Part shown: positions 51,972 to 61,668 of the stretch, piece after piece
How the letters are laid out: every line of letters begins with the position of its first letter
Numbering within the stretch: the stretch's first letter is position 1
NCBI RefSeq assembly: GCF_000702625.1
Contig: NZ_JNIS01000001.1
Span: 744,001 to 808,000, forward strand
Reading direction: 5' to 3'
From: Exiguobacterium oxidotolerans JCM 12280
GTDB lineage: Bacteria; Bacillota; Bacilli; Exiguobacteriales; Exiguobacteriaceae
Length of the DNA: 64,000 nt
The notes under the pieces: generated by a model
Seen by the model: the letters and a program-made list of their open reading frames with translations, nothing else
Told to the model about the DNA's origin: nothing
Databases searched by the model: none
Translations under genes and position numbers: made by a program

Positions 51972-52190
51972 ATGAAAGATTCTACAGACCGTATGTTGAC
52001 CCGAATTAAGTCGATCTATCTCTTTATCAACGAGAACGGAGCTACTACGACAGCAGAGTTGGTTGAAGAGTTTGGCATCACATCAAGGACCGTTCAACGG
52101 GATTTGAATGTGCTCGAATACAACAATCTCATTGTGAGCCCAAGACGCGGTACTTGGACATCAAGTAAAAAGCAACGACAAGCCGGTTAA
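51972..52190 (+). CDS. ytzE: small DeoR-type helix-turn-helix protein (YtzE-like)
   Basis: A 72-residue protein that is just one winged HTH domain of DeoR type: MLTRIKSIYLFINENG, TTAELVEEFGITSRTVQRDL as recognition helix-turn-helix, and NVLEYNNLIVSPRRGTW as wing. No sugar-sensing domain. A DNA-binding role is expected; targets unknown. I start at the ATG with GGGGGAG about 11 bases upstream; an in-frame GTG four codons earlier abuts that sequence. It takes the place that pbuO has beside pepV in B. subtilis. Confidence 0.8.
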   Translation: MKDSTDRMLTRIKSIYLFINENGATTTAELVEEFGITSRTVQRDLNVLEYNNLIVSPRRGTWTSSKKQRQAG

Positions 52191-52223
52191 TCAAGCAGTT
52201 TCAACACTATTTTTCTTTTACGA

Positions 52224-52249
52224 CGCGAATCTTTCGCGTCTTTTTTTGT
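52224..52249 (+). terminator. terminator of the DeoR-type regulator gene
   Basis: GACGCGAA-TCT-TTCGCGTC followed by a long T-run. Confidence 0.9.
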
Positions 52250-52300
52250 TTTTTTTTTTAGCAGACGGGTATACCTACTTTAGAGAAGGAGATGATTTGA

Positions 52301-52933
52301 ATGAATATCATTATTATTGGAGCAAACGGAACAACAGGTCGAAAAATGGTTGAATTGATTGCAAAACAAGGACAACATCAAGCGATTGCTGTGGTCCGAG
52401 AAGAAAATCAAATTAACGATCTAATCGCACTTGGTGCATCTGAAGTACGAATCGGTGATTTAACAGAGGACATGTCGAATGTCGTTAAAGATGCTGACGT
52501 TACGATTTTCGCAGCAGGTGCCGGTGGAGCATCGGACGAATTGACTCGCGCTGTCGATAAAGATGGAGCCATCAAAGTCATCGATGCATCAAAAGCAAAT
52601 GGAATTGAACGCTTCATCATGCTCAGTTCTGTCGGTACGGATAATCCGCGTGGCGAACTAAAAGTTTACCTCGAGTCAAAAGCCGCTGCCGACGAACACT
52701 TAAGAGAGAGTGGACTCGATTACACGATCGTCCGCCCTGGTCCATTGAGTGATGAAGATGCAAGTGGTACAGTCGAAATCAAAGAACACTTTGAATCGTA
52801 CGAAGATCGTAAAGTCCCACGTGCCGATGTCGCGACACTGCTCGTGACATTAGTCGATCACAAAACACAATCACGTCAATTCGAAGTATTGAGCGGTCCT
52901 TTCCCAATCGCGGAAGCACTCCGGAACGTTTAA
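52301..52933 (+). CDS. NAD(P)-binding SDR5-like protein (YhfK-like)
   Basis: A 210-residue atypical SDR with the glycine motif IIGANGTTGRKMVEL (about 5-19), DVTIFAAGAGG, RFIMLSSVGTDNP and YTIVRPGPLSD, matching the NAD(P)H-binding YhfK/YwnB-like group. Substrate and reaction not known. GAGAAGGAGATG precedes the ATG. Monocistronic between two terminators. Confidence 0.85.
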   Translation: MNIIIIGANGTTGRKMVELIAKQGQHQAIAVVREENQINDLIALGASEVRIGDLTEDMSNVVKDADVTIFAAGAGGASDELTRAVDKDGAIKVIDASKANGIERFIMLSSVGTDNPRGELKVYLESKAAADEHLRESGLDYTIVRPGPLSDEDASGTVEIKEHFESYEDRKVPRADVATLLVTLVDHKTQSRQFEVLSGPFPIAEALRNV

Positions 52934-52961
52934 TCTACTCTTCAATTGATGGAATCTAAAT

Positions 52962-52998
52962 AAAAAAACGCTTCTGCCAAGTGCAGGAGCGTTTTTTT
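52962..52998. terminator. bidirectional terminator, SDR5 / ytzG
   Basis: AAAAAAACGCTTCTGC pairs with GCAGGAGCGTTTTTTT. Confidence 0.9.
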
Positions 52999-53008
52999 GA
53001 CACGTCAC

Positions 53009-53728
53009 TTATTCCGGTGTCCAGTCGAACAGCGCTAACTCGCCACGCGTCAGTTCACGGTACTCACCTGGTTCGAGTGTTGAATCAAGCGGCAATTCAC
53101 CAATCGATAGACGTTTTAAATACGTCACTTCTTTTCCTAACGCCAGCATCATCCGTTTGACTTGATGGAACTTGCCTTCTGTAATCGTCAGTTCCAGCGT
53201 CGATGTCTCATCCGTTGCCTCTAAGATCACGAGTTTCCCCGGTTTCGTTTTATATCCATCCTCCAACGTGACACCTTCTTGTACTTCAATCACGTCTTCT
53301 TCCGTCAACGTACCGATGACTTCTGCATAGTACGTTTTCGCAACATGTTTTTTCGGTGACATCAACGCATGATTAAATGAACCGTCGTTCGTTAACAGTA
53401 ATAAACCTTCCGTGTCTTTATCCAATCGCCCGACCGGAAACGGTTTGAAGTACGTCACGTCCTCGAACAATAACTCAATCACTGTTTGGTCCCGCTTGTC
53501 TTCCGTCGCACTGATTACACCAGGCGGTTTGTTCATCATCAAGTAGATATACTTTTGGTAAACGACAGGTTCACCATACATGAGAATATCTTGTGTCTCG
53601 ACATCGACATGCTGTTTCGGGTCGAGTACAATCTCCCCATCTACTTGAATCGCACCGGATTTTAAGAGTTGTTTTACTTCTTTACGGGAGCCTGCCCCCA
53701 TATTGGATAACAATTTATCTAGCCGCAT
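53009..53728 (-). CDS. ytzG: RsuA-type 16S rRNA pseudouridine synthase YtzG
   Basis: Isomerises a uridine in 16S rRNA. The 239-residue protein has an N-terminal S4 domain (about 1-60, RLDKLLSNMGAGSRKEVKQL) and a catalytic domain with FPVGRLDKDTEGLLLLT (catalytic Asp, about residue 103) and GKFHQVKRMM. The start MRLDKLL is at an ATG with GAGGAC upstream, within the last 14 bases of murJ, so the two are translationally coupled; a GTG two codons earlier is too close to that site. Confidence 0.92.
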   Translation of the reverse strand: MRLDKLLSNMGAGSRKEVKQLLKSGAIQVDGEIVLDPKQHVDVETQDILMYGEPVVYQKYIYLMMNKPPGVISATEDKRDQTVIELLFEDVTYFKPFPVGRLDKDTEGLLLLTNDGSFNHALMSPKKHVAKTYYAEVIGTLTEEDVIEVQEGVTLEDGYKTKPGKLVILEATDETSTLELTITEGKFHQVKRMMLALGKEVTYLKRLSIGELPLDSTLEPGEYRELTRGELALFDWTPE

Positions 53729-55379
53729 TGCCACGTCCTCGTTTCATTGAAAATTTTCTTCCTAATACTGCTTCTGCCAGTCCGGTCCAAATGGCTAATC
53801 CGGCAAAAATCACGATGCCGAGTCCCGCACCGACGATTAAAATCGCAAGTGACGCAAGTGTCGTTTCTGGCAAGAATGCAACCATTCCCCATTTCACGAG
53901 TCCAACACCGATGCCCATGATGGCACTGATGATCATGATTAACGATGTCCGGCGCAAGACACTACTAAACGGAAAATCGACCGTTTGGGTGATGCGGAAG
54001 AACATTAATCCTGTCGCGACGAGATAACCAAGAATCGTTGCATATCCAGCGCCCGTTCCGTCACCTGTCAAATGAATCAACGGTGCGTTCAACAAATACT
54101 TTGTCAGTAGCCCGGCAAGTGTCGCAATGATTGTAAAGTATTGGCGATTGATTCCTTGTAAGACGGCTGCTGTTACAGAGTAAAGCGCTAGGAACAGCGC
54201 ACTTGGAGCATAACTTAAAAGATACACCCATGCCTCCTGGTCTTTCGGGAAGAGGACATGGAATGTCTCTTGACTCAATAAAATCATCCCGACGACGGCT
54301 GGAATCGTGACGAAAAATGCCAATTGATAAATTTGTGAAATTTGTTTTTTAACTTTTTTCATGTTGCCTTGCGTGAATGATGCTGTCAACAACGGCGTTG
54401 CCGACAACGACAATCCGGTTGCGACCGAAACAGGGATCAAGACGATTTTATGACTGTCGGCAATTAAATACGCTGTCGCGTTACCCGCTGCCTCAAGTGT
54501 ATACCCGATACTTTGCAAGGCTGCGTTCATCGTATTTTGATCGATGACTTGATAAAGTGGCGTCGATAACCCGACCATGACGATCGGAATCGCATATGTC
54601 AAAAGTTCTTTGTAGAGATCTGTTAACGGCCGTTCCGGTGATTGAACCGTTTGACTGTCACGTAATTCTTGTAACCCGGGAGCACGCTTCCGGAAATAGT
54701 AAACGAGGATTGCCACACTGCCGATTGCTCCAATGAATGCACTGAAGGTCGCGATTGTCGCGGCCCATGCTGCATCCGCATCGAAGATATAAATCGCAAT
54801 GCTAACACCTGCCAGTAAAAACACAATTCGAACGATTTGTTCAAGAATTTGCGAAATCGCTGTGGGTCCCATTGATTGGTGACCTTGAAAATATCCGCGC
54901 GTCATGCTCATCGGTGGGATGAGTAATAAAGCGAAACTGACCCCGCGAATCGTCATCGTCACGGCATCGATGTAAGAAGCCGAATTGACATCACCGCCAG
55001 GAATTGCCCGATGTGCAAGATAGGGGGCAAGTAAGAATAAGGCGATGAACGAAACGATACCGGTCAAAGACATGATCTTTAATCCAGAACGATACAGACG
55101 TTCACTCGTATCGTATTCGCCAAGTGCATTATATTTAGCGACGAATTTAGAGACGGCGACTGGAATACCCGCTGTCGCCAGCCCAATCATGATTGCATAG
55201 TAGTTATACGCATACGTATAAAACATGATGCCGGTCGCACCGACCATAAACTGAAAAGGAAACAGGTAAATCAGACCAAGGGCTCGTGAAATAAGTGATG
55301 CTCCAGACAAGAGCATCGTTCCACGAACGAATCCCGAGTTGCTGGATGAAGTCGATTGCTTTTTGTTAACAGTGGCCAT
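53715..55379 (-). CDS. murJ: lipid II flippase MurJ (YtgP)
   Basis: Flips lipid-linked peptidoglycan precursor across the membrane. The 554-residue MVF/polysaccharide-synthase-type protein has about 14 transmembrane helices. It shows the YtgP-type motifs GTMLLSGASLISRALGLIYLF at its start (split here for length: GTMLLSGASL then ISRALGLIYLF), MTRGYFQGHQSMGPTAISQI and LLTYAIPIVMVGLSTPLYQ. ATG with GAGGGAAG upstream is preferred to the GTG five codons before. It is upstream of ytzG and divergent from ytfP. Confidence 0.9.
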   Translation of the reverse strand: MATVNKKQSTSSSNSGFVRGTMLLSGASLISRALGLIYLFPFQFMVGATGIMFYTYAYNYYAIMIGLATAGIPVAVSKFVAKYNALGEYDTSERLYRSGLKIMSLTGIVSFIALFLLAPYLAHRAIPGGDVNSASYIDAVTMTIRGVSFALLLIPPMSMTRGYFQGHQSMGPTAISQILEQIVRIVFLLAGVSIAIYIFDADAAWAATIATFSAFIGAIGSVAILVYYFRKRAPGLQELRDSQTVQSPERPLTDLYKELLTYAIPIVMVGLSTPLYQVIDQNTMNAALQSIGYTLEAAGNATAYLIADSHKIVLIPVSVATGLSLSATPLLTASFTQGNMKKVKKQISQIYQLAFFVTIPAVVGMILLSQETFHVLFPKDQEAWVYLLSYAPSALFLALYSVTAAVLQGINRQYFTIIATLAGLLTKYLLNAPLIHLTGDGTGAGYATILGYLVATGLMFFRITQTVDFPFSSVLRRTSLIMIISAIMGIGVGLVKWGMVAFLPETTLASLAILIVGAGLGIVIFAGLAIWTGLAEAVLGRKFSMKRGRGNAAR

Positions 55380-55428
55380 GATAACTTCCCTCACGCTTTC
55401 TTTTTTTATTAAAATTAGACGAGAATAC

Positions 55429-55598
55429 TCCCACTTTTAAACGTTCAGCGCGTAGTCCTAGTGTGAGTGGGAGATGAGTCGTCTTCGAGCAAGACGTGTC
55501 TTCCGACACGTCAATTGTCCGACACTCTTAGTTTGAAAACAACCAAGATCAGGAATCCTCTACCTCTAAGCGAAGCGGAAGTGGAGGTAGTTCAACGT
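55429..55598 (+). mobile_element. IS200/IS605-type right-end / omega-RNA-like remnant without tnpB
   Basis: A structured block: CTCCCACT...AGTGGGAG (55429-55472), a perfect GACGTGTC-TTCC-GACACGTC hairpin (55493-55512), AAGATCAGGAATCC, and the terminal hairpin CTACCTC...GAGGTAG ending in TTCAAC. The last block is typical of the right ends of tnpB elements, whose RNA is the omega-RNA. No tnpB or tnpA frame survives, so this is a relic, a PATE-like element or a solo guide RNA. Confidence 0.5.
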
Positions 55599-55758
55599 TT
55601 GACAACCTATAATATATTGTCTCAATTAACAAGTTCTATGATGCACAATTGCAAATCATTATACCGCTCCCCTCTCATAAAAGAAAGAGACGGTTTGTTT
55701 ACAGACCGAACTTCTGCTAAAGTGGAACAAGCAGAAGACTATTCAATGAGGTGACAGC

Positions 55759-57024
55759 ATGTACGATGTAATCGTAATCGGAGGCGGACCGAGCGGCTTG
55801 ATGGCAACGCTCGCCTCTTTACAAGCAGGCGCGAAAACACTCCTGCTCGATAAAGGAAATAAATTAGGAAGAAAGCTTGCGATTTCCGGTGGTGGGCGTT
55901 GTAACGTCACGAATCGTAAACCGCTCGACGAACTCGTCCAGTCGATCCCAGGAAATGGCCGCTTCTTATACAGCGCCTTTTCACAATTCAGTAACGAATC
56001 GATCATCGACCTGTTCGAAGGATTCGGCGTGGCGTTAAAAGAAGAAGATAACGGGCGGATGTTCCCTGTCTCGGATAAAGCAGCTGACGTCGTCCGTGTC
56101 TTGATTGATCAAATCCGAGCGCACGGTGCCGAGATTCAAACGAATGCAGAAGTCGCGTCACTCGAGTTTCACGCGGATGGTTCATTTGCAGCCGTTCTCA
56201 TGCAAGACGGCACACGCCTTGAAGCGAACAGTTGTGTCGTTGCAGTCGGTGGACAATCCGTGCCCCATACGGGTTCGACCGGTGACGGGTACCCCTGGGC
56301 TGAAAAAGCCGGTCATACGATTACCGAACTTTTCCCGACCGAAGTCCCGATCTTACTAAACGATGCCTTTATTCAAGCGAAATCGCTTCAAGGCTTATCG
56401 CTCCGCGACGTCGCATTGACGGTTCACGGAAAAAAAGATAAAGCCATTAAAACACACACGGGTGATTTGCTCTTTACGCATTTCGGGCTGAGTGGTCCGA
56501 TCGCACTACGTTGCAGCCAATATACGATCAAGGAACGCAAACGCTCCGGCGAACGAATCGTTCATTTATCGGTCGACTTATTCCCAGAAGAATCAATCGG
56601 AGCATTGACGGAACGTTTTCAGGCTGCGCTTGCAGCCAATCCGAAAAAAACCGTCCGAAACGCCTTAAAGGGATTCGTACCGGAACGTTTGCTTGAATTA
56701 CTCTTCACACAAATCGGTTTTGGTGACGAAGTGTGTACGCAAGTGAAGAAACAAGATTTCACGCAACTGCTGACAACATTAAAACGTTTCCCACTTCATG
56801 CGACCGGGACACTTGATTTTGATAAAGCCTTCGTCACGGGCGGAGGGGTGTCAATCAAAGAAATCCATCCAAAAACGATGATGTCGAAAAAAGCAGACGG
56901 TCTGTTCTTTGCCGGAGAAATTTTAGACATTCATGGTTATACCGGCGGCTACAACATTACAGCTGCTTTTGTAACGGGACACTGTGCCGGAACGAATGCT
57001 GCTCTACTCAATCAAACGACGTAA
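55759..57024 (+). CDS. ytfP: HI0933-family flavoprotein YtfP (NAD(P)/FAD-dependent oxidoreductase)
   Basis: A 421-residue flavoprotein. The N-terminal dinucleotide motif VIVIGGGPSGLMATLASLQ (about 4-22) is followed by GRKLAISGGGRCNVTNRK (about 37-54), the hallmark of the HI0933 (BaiN-like) family. The C-terminal second flavin contact is FAGEILDIHGYTGGYN (about 385-400). Reaction unknown, possibly a reductase. GAGGTGACAGC precedes the ATG. Divergent from murJ, the two being separated by the IS605-like segment. Confidence 0.9.
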   Translation: MYDVIVIGGGPSGLMATLASLQAGAKTLLLDKGNKLGRKLAISGGGRCNVTNRKPLDELVQSIPGNGRFLYSAFSQFSNESIIDLFEGFGVALKEEDNGRMFPVSDKAADVVRVLIDQIRAHGAEIQTNAEVASLEFHADGSFAAVLMQDGTRLEANSCVVAVGGQSVPHTGSTGDGYPWAEKAGHTITELFPTEVPILLNDAFIQAKSLQGLSLRDVALTVHGKKDKAIKTHTGDLLFTHFGLSGPIALRCSQYTIKERKRSGERIVHLSVDLFPEESIGALTERFQAALAANPKKTVRNALKGFVPERLLELLFTQIGFGDEVCTQVKKQDFTQLLTTLKRFPLHATGTLDFDKAFVTGGGVSIKEIHPKTMMSKKADGLFFAGEILDIHGYTGGYNITAAFVTGHCAGTNAALLNQTT

Positions 57025-57026
57025 TT

Positions 57027-57078
57027 AAAAAAAGGTGTTCGTTCGTGATTTTTTTCACGAATGAACACCTTTTTAATT
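57027..57078. terminator. bidirectional terminator, ytfP / next gene
   Basis: AAAAAGGTGTTCGTTCGTGA pairs with TCACGAATGAACACCTTTTT. Confidence 0.9.
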
Positions 57079-57085
57079 TTTTTGA

Positions 57086-58066
57086 TCAATCGATCGGGGT
57101 AAACGAACGGCTCGAAAATTTATCGGTTTCGACCAAAGCAAACAGTTCATTGTCTTGAACAAAGATTCCTTCTGCCCCATATACTTTCGGACTTGCAGAT
57201 TCTCCCGTGATCGTCTTATCCTTCGCATCAATCGAATAAAGATACAAGGAGTCGGAGTCCAACGTATAGATGCGCCCTTGTCGTTCTGCGAGTCCAATCG
57301 GACGGAACTTTTCTTCAAATGCTTTTTTTGCATCTGCCCGCATACCATCTGCAGCATCGATTCGATCTCGCGTAACAACCGTCAAATACGGCGGTTTCTG
57401 CTTTTTCTTGAGTTTCTTTTTCTCTTTTGCTGTCGCATCAGGATCAATTTTAATTTCATCTTGCTTCATTTTAAAATACGTCAATTCGATGCGCCCTAAC
57501 GACCGGATGTTATTGATCGTGTAAAATTCTTTTTCTTCAGCATCGTACCCAAGCCCATGAAAATTATCTCGAATGGTCGTGCCTTTGATTTTTTTACGCG
57601 TTTCTTCCGACCATGCACCATCTTTTCGTGTAATCGTCACAAGAATTTGATTTGATGTCAGTAATGCGACCGTTTCGCCATCAACGAGTGCCATTCCGTC
57701 AAGTCCTGCGAGTAACAGCTTGCCATCATTCTTCAATTGGAAGGAAGCATTGATTCGCTCGCCCGTCCCACTGACTTCAAAGAAATGATAGTCTTCCGTC
57801 ACAACAAGATAGGAACCAATCGAATCATCATATAACATCTGTTGAACATCCTTGATTAATGGTTCTTCCGGATTCGGAATCGAAGAAGGAAGGCTTGGCG
57901 GCACTTGTTTGACAGCCGCTTGGTGTTTTGATTGCGTCTCGATTTTTGTGAAGGTCTCTTGAATTTGCGCTAACGTCTCTGGTTTTGAGAAGACGAGTAG
58001 AATACAAAGGATCAGGCCGGAGACGACGGCAAAAATCGTTGTATAGACTATATAGGATCGTTTCAT
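57086..58066 (-). CDS. hypothetical membrane-anchored extracytoplasmic protein
   Basis: A 326-residue protein with one N-terminal transmembrane helix (about 7-27, VYTTIFAVVSGLILCILLVF), a short Pro-rich linker (PPSLPSSIPNPEEP) and a C-terminal domain (about 80-326) rich in beta-strand-like GY-type repeats (LVDGETVALLTSNQ, KEFYTINNIRS, GRIYTLDSDSLYLYSID), suggestive of a beta-propeller. A basic patch (KEKKKLKKKQKPP) interrupts it. Family not recognised. AAAGGCGA is about 10 bases before the ATG. Confidence 0.75.
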   Translation of the reverse strand: MKRSYIVYTTIFAVVSGLILCILLVFSKPETLAQIQETFTKIETQSKHQAAVKQVPPSLPSSIPNPEEPLIKDVQQMLYDDSIGSYLVVTEDYHFFEVSGTGERINASFQLKNDGKLLLAGLDGMALVDGETVALLTSNQILVTITRKDGAWSEETRKKIKGTTIRDNFHGLGYDAEEKEFYTINNIRSLGRIELTYFKMKQDEIKIDPDATAKEKKKLKKKQKPPYLTVVTRDRIDAADGMRADAKKAFEEKFRPIGLAERQGRIYTLDSDSLYLYSIDAKDKTITGESASPKVYGAEGIFVQDNELFALVETDKFSSRSFTPID

Positions 58067-58150
58067 TTACACAAATCGCCTTTCTCTCTCGGTTTCTGAT
58101 TCAGTGTAGCAGAAGGCGCACTAAAAAAAAAGCGGACGTGAGACTGAATT

Positions 58151-58196
58151 CAAAAACAATCCCCTTCCCCCATGACTGCATGGGCAAGGGGATTCG
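58151..58196 (-). terminator. leuS terminator
   Basis: AATCCCCTTGCCCATG / CATGGGGGAAGGGGATT stem followed by a T-rich run on the minus strand. Confidence 0.85.
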
Positions 58197-58198
58197 TA

Positions 58199-60604
58199 TT
58201 AGTTTGCTACGATATTGATGAGTTTTTTCGGTACGACGATGACTTTACGAACCGTCTTGTCGCCAATCCACTCTTTTGTTTTTTCATCTGCAAACGCGAG
58301 TGCTTCGATTTCTTCTTTTGTTGCGTCGATACTGATCGTCAATTTCGAGCGGACTTTTCCGTTGACTTGAATGACGAACTCCATCGTATCACTGACGAGT
58401 TTCGTTTCATCATATGTCGGCCATGCCGCATATGTTAATGTCTCTTCAAACCCAAGTTGCTCCCATAACTCTTCCCCGAGGTGAGGCGCGACTGGTGTCA
58501 ACAACTGGATGAATCCACGAAGGAAGTGACGCGGTAAGACTTGCTGTTTGTTCGCTTCGTTGACGAAGACCATCAACTGGGAAATCCCTGTGTTGAATTG
58601 AATGTTCGAGAAGTCTTCCGTGACTTTCTTGACGGTCTGGTGATAGACACGTTCAAAGTCGGCGTCAACCGTCTCGACATCTTGAATGTCTGCAGTCCGT
58701 TCGAACAAACGCCAGACGCGGTCAAGGAAGCGACGTGCCCCGTCGAGCCCATTTTCTGACCAGGACACAGAAGCATCGAGTGGTCCCATGAACATTTCGT
58801 ACAGGCGAAGCGTATCTGCTCCGTGTGATTTGACGATTTCATCCGGATTGATGACGTTCCCACGTGATTTCGACATCTTTTCGTTGTTTTCGCCAAGAAT
58901 CATCCCTTGGTTATATAGCTTTTGGAATGGCTCTTTTGTCGGAACAACACCGATGTCGTATAACACTTTGTGCCAGAAACGCGCGTACAGTAAGTGAAGG
59001 ACCGCATGTTCTGCCCCACCGATATAAATATCGACCGGAAGCCAGTATTTTAATTTCTCCGGATCCGCGAGCGCCTCTTCATTATGCGGATCGATGAAAC
59101 GAAGGTAGTACCAGCAGCTACCGCCCCATTGTGGCATCGTGTTCGTTTCGCGGCGTCCTTTCATCCCTGTCACAGGATCCGTATAGTCGAGCCACTCTTC
59201 TGCAAGAGCAAGCGGCGACTCTCCTGTTCCCGACGGTTTGATTTCAGGAATCATCGGAAGTTCAAGTGGTAACTCTTGTTTATCCAGCGTCTTCATCGTT
59301 CCGTCTTCCATATGGACGACTGGAATCGGCTCGCCCCAATAGCGTTGGCGGCTAAAGAGCCAGTCACGGAGACGATACGTGATCTTCTTCCGTCCGACTT
59401 GGTTCGTTTCGAGTTCCGCAATGATGGTTTCGATTGCGTCCGCCTTCGAGAGACCGTCGAGCATCTGAGAATTGACGTGTTCCCCTTCTCCCGTATACGC
59501 CGCTTCTTGAACATCTCCACCCGTTACGACTTCGATGATTGGAAGGTCAAACTGTTTCGCAAACTCATGATCGCGTTCGTCATGCGCCGGAACGGCCATG
59601 ATGGCACCTGTCCCGTACGATGCAAGAACATAATCGGCAATCCAGATCGGAAGACGTTCGCCAGAAATCGGGTTGACAGCGAACGCACCCGTGAAGACAC
59701 CTGTCTTCTCTTTCGCAAGATCCGTCCGTTCAAGATCCGATTTCGTCTGAACAGATGCGATATAACCTTCGACCGCTGCCTGATGTTCTGCCGTCATGAT
59801 GTCCGCGACGAATGGATGCTCCGGTGCTAAGACAAGGTATGTCGCGCCGAAGACCGTATCCGGACGTGTCGTGAAGACCGTGACTTGTTTTTTGTGGCCA
59901 TCAATCGTAAAGTCGATTTCCGCACCTTCCGATTTACCAATCCAGTTCCGTTGCATTTCTTTCACCGACTCCGGCCAATCGAGTTCATCTAAATCGTCGA
60001 GGAGACGGTCCGCGTATTCCGTAATCTTAAGGACCCACTGGCGCATCGGGACACGGACGACGGGATGATTTCCACGTTCAGACAATCCATCGATGACTTC
60101 TTCATTCGCAAGGACCGTTCCAAGTGCCGGGCACCAGTTGACTGCCACTTCGTCGACGAACGCAAGTCCTTTTTCGTACAGTTGTGTAAAGATCCACTGT
60201 GTCCATTTATAGTATTTCGGATCCGTCGTATTGATTTCACGGTCCCAATCATACGAAAAACCGAGGTCTTTCAACTGACGTTTGAACGTTTCAATATTTT
60301 GTGCCGTGAACTCACGCGGGTCATTCCCCGTATCGAGTGCATACTGTTCTGCCGGGAGTCCGAACGCATCCCATCCCATGGGGTGAAGGACGTTATACCC
60401 TTGCATCCGTTTCATGCGAGCAAGGATATCCGTTGCCGTGTATCCTTCTGGGTGTCCGACATGGAGTCCTGCTCCCGATGGATAAGGAAACATGTCGAGG
60501 GCATAAAAGCCTTCCTTACTTGGGTCTTCCGTCGTTACGAACGCGTTATCCTGTTCCCAGCGCGCTTGCCATTTTGGTTCAATCTCACGATGATTATACG
60601 ACAT
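58199..60604 (-). CDS. leuS: leucyl-tRNA synthetase
   Basis: Charges tRNA-Leu. The 801-residue class I synthetase has [18 protein letters not shown] (HIGH region, about 39-56), the CP1 editing domain (about 220-420) with the [20 protein letters not shown] region, and [13 protein letters not shown] (about 575-587). The anticodon-binding domain and a short C-terminal appendix close the chain. GAGGAGGAAGAA precedes the ATG. Expression is controlled by the upstream T-box. Confidence 0.98.
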   Translation of the reverse strand: MSYNHREIEPKWQARWEQDNAFVTTEDPSKEGFYALDMFPYPSGAGLHVGHPEGYTATDILARMKRMQGYNVLHPMGWDAFGLPAEQYALDTGNDPREFTAQNIETFKRQLKDLGFSYDWDREINTTDPKYYKWTQWIFTQLYEKGLAFVDEVAVNWCPALGTVLANEEVIDGLSERGNHPVVRVPMRQWVLKITEYADRLLDDLDELDWPESVKEMQRNWIGKSEGAEIDFTIDGHKKQVTVFTTRPDTVFGATYLVLAPEHPFVADIMTAEHQAAVEGYIASVQTKSDLERTDLAKEKTGVFTGAFAVNPISGERLPIWIADYVLASYGTGAIMAVPAHDERDHEFAKQFDLPIIEVVTGGDVQEAAYTGEGEHVNSQMLDGLSKADAIETIIAELETNQVGRKKITYRLRDWLFSRQRYWGEPIPVVHMEDGTMKTLDKQELPLELPMIPEIKPSGTGESPLALAEEWLDYTDPVTGMKGRRETNTMPQWGGSCWYYLRFIDPHNEEALADPEKLKYWLPVDIYIGGAEHAVLHLLYARFWHKVLYDIGVVPTKEPFQKLYNQGMILGENNEKMSKSRGNVINPDEIVKSHGADTLRLYEMFMGPLDASVSWSENGLDGARRFLDRVWRLFERTADIQDVETVDADFERVYHQTVKKVTEDFSNIQFNTGISQLMVFVNEANKQQVLPRHFLRGFIQLLTPVAPHLGEELWEQLGFEETLTYAAWPTYDETKLVSDTMEFVIQVNGKVRSKLTISIDATKEEIEALAFADEKTKEWIGDKTVRKVIVVPKKLINIVAN

Positions 60605-60624
60605 TTCTTCTTCCTCCTCTGATT

Positions 60625-60890
60625 AAAAAAAACCGGTCCTCCGCCCCTAAGAATAGGGACGAAAGACCGGTTTGGCTTCCGCGGTACCACCCACGTTGTC
60701 TGTCAATGACAGACCGCTTGACTCACAGATAACGGTGTGAAGGACCGGGTTCGCTACTCGTTGTTCACGAATCATGCTCCCTGACGAGTTCATGGACAGT
60801 TCCGACTGGTTTGCACCACCCACCAGTTCTCTAAACGGAATGTCTCCACTACTACTTCAGTTCGTTGCATCTGACTATCTCTTAGTTAGT
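60625..60890 (-). ncRNA. T-box leader of leuS
   Basis: On the minus strand the T-box sequence CGTGGGTGGTACCGCGG is followed by a terminator (AACCGGTC...GACCGGTTTTTTTT). The specifier triplet CTC (60786-60788, in CATGAACTCGTCAGG) is a leucine codon, matching the gene. Stem I with GGTGGGTGGTGC lies upstream. Confidence 0.94.
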
Positions 60891-60913
60891 TTAATCTGAA
60901 TCTTAATCAACCG

Positions 60914-61558
60914 TCAACGTTTCCGTAAAATTTCTCCAATCGCAGCATGTGTTGACGCCTGATGATCGGCATAACGTAGTGTTTGCGCCGGCATACGGTC
61001 GTCGAGTAACGCGATGACTTCCATCCCTGCTTTTTTCGCCCCCATCATACCATTCGCCGCGTCCTCGATGACGATACATGACGCTGGCGCGAGACCCATC
61101 CGTTTTGCTGTCAGCTCGAAGATAGCAGGGTCCGGTTTAGAGCGCGGGGCTTCAAAACCGCTCGTGTAGGCATCGACTGTCAACCCATAAAATGCGATGA
61201 CGCGTTCAATTTTTTCGAGTGAACTCGATGATGCAATCGCAATCCGGTATCCGTCCTTCCTCGCACTATGCATTAACTCCTGAACCCCGTCCTTCAATCC
61301 ACATGCTTCCGGTTTGGCGTGTTGTTGAAATAAGTCATGTTCCTGTGCAAGTAACGCATCCGTTTGATGCGGTAAGCGATGTTGTTCAATCAATTCCTGC
61401 CACATCTCGTTGCCCGTCTTACCCATGAAGGTCGCATATTGAACTAAATCAAGTGGAATCCCGAGTTGATGAAATATTTTTTTATGTACCCCAAAGTAGC
61501 GGATTTCGCTATCTAAAATGACGCCATCCATATCGAAAATCAAGCCCATTTTTTGCAC
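60914..61558 (-). CDS. HAD-family phosphatase, beta-phosphoglucomutase-like
   Basis: A Haloacid dehalogenase-superfamily hydrolase. Motif I is IFDMDGVILDSE with the nucleophile Asp, motif II IAIASSSSLEKI, motif III the Lys in PRSKPDPAIFE, and motif IV CIVIEDAANGMMGAK. The helical cap after motif I is of the beta-PGM subtype. The start could be GTG (VQKMGLIFDMD, AGGAG 8 bases upstream, used here) or the ATG three codons later; the 37 upstream residues are not included because they run through the preceding terminator. Confidence 0.88.
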   Translation of the reverse strand: MQKMGLIFDMDGVILDSEIRYFGVHKKIFHQLGIPLDLVQYATFMGKTGNEMWQELIEQHRLPHQTDALLAQEHDLFQQHAKPEACGLKDGVQELMHSARKDGYRIAIASSSSLEKIERVIAFYGLTVDAYTSGFEAPRSKPDPAIFELTAKRMGLAPASCIVIEDAANGMMGAKKAGMEVIALLDDRMPAQTLRYADHQASTHAAIGEILRKR

Positions 61559-61586
61559 TCGCCTCACTCCTTTATTTAACTTTAAC

Positions 61587-61637
61587 AAAAAAAACGACAG
61601 ATCGCGGGCTGTCGTTTCAGACTGTAGACAAATTTTT
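61587..61637 (-). terminator. FemAB-like gene terminator with the 3' tail of repeat family B
   Basis: On the minus strand TTTGTCTACAGTCTGAAA, identical to the end of copy B, runs directly into the hairpin ACGACAGC...CTGTCGT and eight T residues. The rest of the repeat is missing. Confidence 0.7.
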
Positions 61638-61668
61638 ATTGCCCAATACTTACTTTGTCCATGTTGCA

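Noticed and set aside
55467-55754. 95-residue frame across the IS605-like segment
   Set aside because: It reads through palindromes and has no ribosome site; at most it is the out-of-context tail of a lost tnpB.
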